Notes under the pieces: generated by a model
The model's database searches: none
The model's input: only the letters and a program-made list of their open reading frames with translations
What the model was told of the DNA's origin: nothing
Part shown: piece after piece, positions 5,874 to 8,657 of the stretch
How positions within the stretch are numbered: the stretch's first letter is position 1
Layout of the letters: each line of letters starts with the position of its first letter
From: Alphaproteobacteria bacterium
GTDB lineage: Bacteria > Pseudomonadota > Alphaproteobacteria > RF32 > CAG-239
Direction of reading: 5' to 3'
DNA: 8,657 nt
Assembly (NCBI GenBank): GCA_900769705.1
Contig: CAAGHP010000021.1
Span: forward strand, 1 to 8,657
Made by a program: the position numbers and the translations under genes

Positions 5874-6605
5874 TTATAGCTCAGCCGCTTCTTTTTGATT
5901 TTCGCCCAGCAAATCGCGGATAATTTCTCCGGCCATCAGCAAACCGGCCACTGCCGGTACATAAGCCATACTCCCCGGAGTTTGGCGTTTATTACTGTCT
6001 TCGGCCGAACCAAGCGGTGTCAAAGCCGGCTCTTCGGAATATACCACCTTAAAATGATTTATACCGCGTTTACGCAGTTCCCGCCGCATAACTTTTGCCA
6101 GCGGGCACACGGCGGTTTTGCTTATATCGGCAACCTTTAAGCCTCCGGCATCCAGCTTATTACCAGCTCCCATGGCGCAAATAATAGGCGTATCTGCTTC
6201 TACTGCCCGCTGCACCAAAGCAATTTTTCCGGCAACCGTATCAATCGCATCTGCCACATAATCATATTGCCTAAAGTCAAAACTGTCTGCTGTTTCCGGC
6301 AGATAAAAACAGTTGCGGCACTCAATTTTCAAATTCGGATTGATATCTTTCAGCCGCTGTTTAGCCGCCTCGATTTTCGGCATACCTATAGTTGAATGCA
6401 GCGCCAAAATCTGCCGATTGATATTGCTCAGGCTAACCGTATCATTATCCACCAAATCCAGTGCACCGACGCCCGCACGCGCCAAAGCTTCGGCCACATA
6501 GCCTCCAACACCGCCCAAGCCAAACACTGCCACCCGCGAGTTTTTGAGTTTTTCAACTCCGGCGGCGCCAATCAACAATTCAGTTCTGGAAAATTGAGTA
6601 ATCAT
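5874..6605 (-). CDS. tcdA: tRNA threonylcarbamoyladenosine dehydratase (TcdA/CsdL, ThiF/MoeB/E1-like)
   Basis: This cytoplasmic enzyme uses ATP to dehydrate N6-threonylcarbamoyladenosine at position 37 of ANN-decoding tRNAs to its cyclic form (ct6A). The 243-residue protein begins with the short FSRTELLIG lead. It then shows the nucleotide-binding GLGGVGG loop (G29-G35), D53 and D55 in LVDND, and the N61-x2-R64 pair in SNINRQ. The TcdA-specific later parts are also present: the AMGAGNKLD segment, the KTAVCPLAKVMRRELRKRGI region, YSEEP, and the closing PGSMAYVPAVAGLLMAGE. This pattern separates it from ThiF and MoeB, which carry CxxC zinc pairs not seen here. E. coli TcdA is slightly longer. 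The ATG overlaps the transferase stop by four bases (ATGA), so translation is probably coupled. Confidence 0.92.
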   Translation of the reverse strand: MITQFSRTELLIGAAGVEKLKNSRVAVFGLGGVGGYVAEALARAGVGALDLVDNDTVSLSNINRQILALHSTIGMPKIEAAKQRLKDINPNLKIECRNCFYLPETADSFDFRQYDYVADAIDTVAGKIALVQRAVEADTPIICAMGAGNKLDAGGLKVADISKTAVCPLAKVMRRELRKRGINHFKVVYSEEPALTPLGSAEDSNKRQTPGSMAYVPAVAGLLMAGEIIRDLLGENQKEAAEL

Positions 6606-8272
6606 TCCTCTCTCTTTTTTATTTTACCTTTTATAAAACCTTCAACTTCATCTTTAAGAATTTCCTTCAGCTGTCCGTTTTTGCGCTGATATTCTATAAA
6701 TTGATATTCTTCAAACAAGTTATTACCGTGTACAAAAAACACATCATCGCCGTAGTTTGGATTTATAACCTCATACCCCAAGTATTGCGCCGTCAGCTTA
6801 GAAATTTCATAATGTGAAATCAGCCCATTCGGTAAAACCGGCATTTTTCCACCGATATTATACAAGAAAAACGGCACACGCATATCTTCTACAACCAGCT
6901 GATTATGCCCATAGCGTCCATCAGGAAAACCTAGCATTTCTCCATGGTCGGACGTAAAAATAAATTGCGAATTTTCAACATTTAAGCGCTTAAATTCATC
7001 CAATAACTGTCCCAGCACGCTGTCTATATATAAAATTGCATTCTCATAAGACGCATTTTCTTCTTCAAAACGACTGTTGTCATTTGGCTTGAACACATCA
7101 AATTCCGGATGATTTGCATAATTTTCTTCATATGGCGAATGTACGCTCTTAAAATTCAGCACTACAAAGTTTTTACCTTTTTTCAAGTCCAGTTTTTTGA
7201 ACATTTTCAGCAGCAAATCTTCTTTTTTACGCTTAAATTTGCGCGGGTTATACTCCGAAGTAACAATTTCATCAATATAGCGTACGCCAATCAGATTGGT
7301 TTGCTTCATATCGTAGGCCGAATAAAAATATGTTTTAAATCCGTTTTCTTTAGCCATTTTAAACAGGTTGGTATCCTCATTTTCCAGTTTTACGACATTT
7401 CCAGGTTCTTTCATCATATTGAAAAAAATCGGCAGCGATGAATGCGTTGAAACAGCGCCTGAAATAGCCGTACTATAGGTAAAACCAGTTTCGTTTTTCA
7501 TTCTGTCCAGCTGAGGTGTGGTCGGGCGAGCTTTCGGATTAAACAGATGCATTTTGTCGGCGTTGGTGCTTTCGCCCATAACCAGCACAACCAACTGCGA
7601 AGATTCCGGAAGTTTTTCTATTTTATACGGCAAATAAAAATTCAGCGGCACAATATCATGAATATTTTTACTGTCGGTGCCGCGCACCAAATAAAACGAA
7701 AAAGAATTTATCGAATTATGGATAGAATAACGTGTTTCCGGCGGCAAAAAGGAGTGCAATCCACGCCGAGTTGCCCGCTCCGGCTTTACACCCAAAAAAA
7801 TGATAACCGCCAAAATTCCAATAAATGAAAAACAGAGTTTTTTCCGCCACTTAAATTCCATAAACAACAAAATCAAAAACGGCAGCGCCGCAGCGACCGG
7901 AACAAACCAAAAATTATCACAATCCGACATTCCGGCCGAATAAATATCTTCAAACTCATCAAAAACCTTACCGATATCCAGCGGATTTATCGGGCGGGCA
8001 AAATAAGCTATATGCCCTAGCTGAATTAGTTGCATAAATATAAAAAACAGACAGCAAACCGCATAAACACACACACCGGAAAGCGACAGAAAAAAACCGA
8101 ATAAAAACATAACCAGCAAAAACACCACATCGGTCAAATATGTAATATTCGGCAAAAAAGCCATATACAAATAATCCGGCAGAACCACCAAAACCGCAAA
8201 CAGTATCCCCATCAGCGCATTATATTTCAGCTTTGGCAAAAACGTCGTAATTTTGCGAAATAAATTTTTCAT
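6602..8272 (-). CDS. phosphoethanolamine transferase, EptA/CptA-like (alkaline phosphatase superfamily)
   Basis: This 556-residue inner-membrane enzyme is predicted to transfer phosphoethanolamine from phosphatidylethanolamine to lipid A or LPS core in the periplasm. The N-terminal ~165 residues hold about five membrane spans, as in EptA. The catalytic domain follows, with the metal and nucleophile set in the right order: E234 in MGES, T276 in GAVSTHSSLP (likely nucleophile), H378 in SVHSPY, D442-H443 in TSDHGE and H456 in YGHN. The spacing from the Asp-His pair to the last His is one residue longer than in MCR-1. The ATG at 8272 is preferred over TTG at 8287 because a GAGG ribosome site lies five bases before it. 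The EptA motif GT-A-T is replaced by GAVST, closer to CptA-type relatives, so the acceptor is not certain. A different phospho-alcohol or sulfatase substrate is less likely. Confidence 0.85.
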   Translation of the reverse strand: MKNLFRKITTFLPKLKYNALMGILFAVLVVLPDYLYMAFLPNITYLTDVVFLLVMFLFGFFLSLSGVCVYAVCCLFFIFMQLIQLGHIAYFARPINPLDIGKVFDEFEDIYSAGMSDCDNFWFVPVAAALPFLILLFMEFKWRKKLCFSFIGILAVIIFLGVKPERATRRGLHSFLPPETRYSIHNSINSFSFYLVRGTDSKNIHDIVPLNFYLPYKIEKLPESSQLVVLVMGESTNADKMHLFNPKARPTTPQLDRMKNETGFTYSTAISGAVSTHSSLPIFFNMMKEPGNVVKLENEDTNLFKMAKENGFKTYFYSAYDMKQTNLIGVRYIDEIVTSEYNPRKFKRKKEDLLLKMFKKLDLKKGKNFVVLNFKSVHSPYEENYANHPEFDVFKPNDNSRFEEENASYENAILYIDSVLGQLLDEFKRLNVENSQFIFTSDHGEMLGFPDGRYGHNQLVVEDMRVPFFLYNIGGKMPVLPNGLISHYEISKLTAQYLGYEVINPNYGDDVFFVHGNNLFEEYQFIEYQRKNGQLKEILKDEVEGFIKGKIKKREE

Positions 8273-8307
8273 CAGTCCCTCGTCCAATAATCAGAATATT
8301 TTGCTCT

Positions 8308-8336
8308 ATAATATACTTTTTGAACTTTGATAACAA
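8308..8336 (-). promoter_or_regulatory. promoter of the phosphoethanolamine transferase-tcdA unit
   Basis: On the minus strand a TTGTTA -35 hexamer (8336-8331) is separated by 17 bases from TATTAT (8313-8308). The predicted transcript start is about 28-30 bases before the ATG at 8272. No other promoter-like pair is visible between the two transferase-side genes, and the tcdA start overlaps the transferase, so both genes probably depend on it. Confidence 0.5.
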
Positions 8337-8417
8337 AATAAGGGTAAATATCCACATCTATAAAAGTTTTATTTTCTATATTTTTTAACAACCTTGTAGA
8401 AAACTCTTAAAAAAACT

Positions 8418-8445
8418 TTGCACCCTGCTGATTTCCGGCTAATAT
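8418..8445 (+). promoter_or_regulatory. candidate promoter of the ankyrin-repeat gene
   Basis: TTGCAC (8418-8423) and TAATAT (8440-8445) are separated by 16 bases and lie about 28 bases before the ATG at 8473. A second -10-like word, cataat, lies at 8451-8456. The pair fits sigma70 moderately well, and the intergenic region is shared with the divergent transferase promoter. Confidence 0.45.
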
Positions 8446-8472
8446 TTAAGCATAATTTAAATAGGTGGACAA

Positions 8473-8657
8473 ATGAAGTTTAATAAAAGTCTTGCAATAT
8501 TTTTTAGTTTGGCTTTATCGTGTGTTTTGGGCAGCAAAGGTGCAGAGGCCTATAATTTGGCGCCGCAGTCATTTGAAAATTTTTATGCGGTAGCGGCGGA
8601 AGGAGATTTGCAGGGGCTGAAGAACATGCAGCGCCGCGGCCTGAACATGGACGCCAC
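8473..8657 (+). CDS. secreted ankyrin-repeat protein, N-terminal part (cut by window end)
   Basis: Only the first 61 codons are inside the window. Residues 1-26 form a clear signal peptide: basic KFNK, a hydrophobic stretch IFFSLALSCVLG and an AEA signal peptidase I site after A26. The cysteine at 17 is not in a good lipobox. From about residue 38 the chain reads FYAVAAEGDLQGLKNMQRRGLNMDA, which matches the first helix pair of an ankyrin repeat (the AA-x-GD-x2-x-L and RG-x-N-x-D-A positions). AGGTGG (8463-8468) lies four bases before the ATG. Ankyrin proteins bind other proteins; exported ones in host-associated bacteria may act on the envelope or a host. No partner is visible here. Confidence 0.75.
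   Translation, partial: MKFNKSLAIFFSLALSCVLGSKGAEAYNLAPQSFENFYAVAAEGDLQGLKNMQRRGLNMDA

Noticed and set aside
8273..8287. A TTG start at 8287 would extend the phosphoethanolamine transferase by five residues.
   Set aside because: The ribosome-site-like GAGG lies inside that extension and is correctly spaced for the ATG at 8272.

Overview
The window reads as part of a chromosome from an AT-rich Gram-negative bacterium (roughly 40% GC by eye). The Gram-negative call rests on an EptA/CptA-type phosphoethanolamine transferase, the remains of an AcrB-type RND pump, signal peptides on two predicted periplasmic proteins and a TcdA/CsdL-type tRNA-modification enzyme. A proteobacterium, perhaps an AT-rich host-associated alphaproteobacterium, is my best guess, but no rRNA or other marker gene is present to settle it.

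Layout. 1-205: two 106-bp tandem repeat copies, each carrying an 18-nt palindrome and, on the minus strand, an intrinsic terminator. 232-849 (-): an unrecognised polytopic membrane protein. 979-4268 (+): one apparent transcription unit running from a near-consensus promoter to a strong, probably bidirectional terminator. It encodes a membrane glycosyltransferase of the ArnT/PMT type, a HAD-IA phosphatase, an exported SagB-like nitroreductase and a small single-pass membrane protein. 4293-5398 (-): the C-terminal third of an RND efflux pump, broken by a frameshift and fused at its 5' side to the first ~26 codons of a zinc-finger transposase gene. 5473-5873: gene-poor debris, including an apparent orphan 3' gene end followed by its terminator. 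5874-8272 (-): a two-gene unit in which a phosphoethanolamine transferase overlaps tcdA by four bases. 8473 to the end (+): the start of a secreted ankyrin-repeat protein, divergent from the transferase gene.

How the parts fit. Two modules point to envelope modification: a polyprenyl-sugar-dependent glycosyltransferase with a sugar-phosphatase-like HAD partner, and a phosphoethanolamine transferase that would act on lipid A or LPS core. The exported nitroreductase and the small membrane protein appear to be co-transcribed with the glycosyltransferase, but no shared pathway is evident. The RND/transposase section is a decayed region created by an insertion followed by a deletion.

I do not see a convincing new multi-gene system. 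The least explained items are the tandem repeat array at the left edge, the apparently leaderless glycosyltransferase start, the hairpin that encloses the start codon of the small membrane protein, and the exported nitroreductase.
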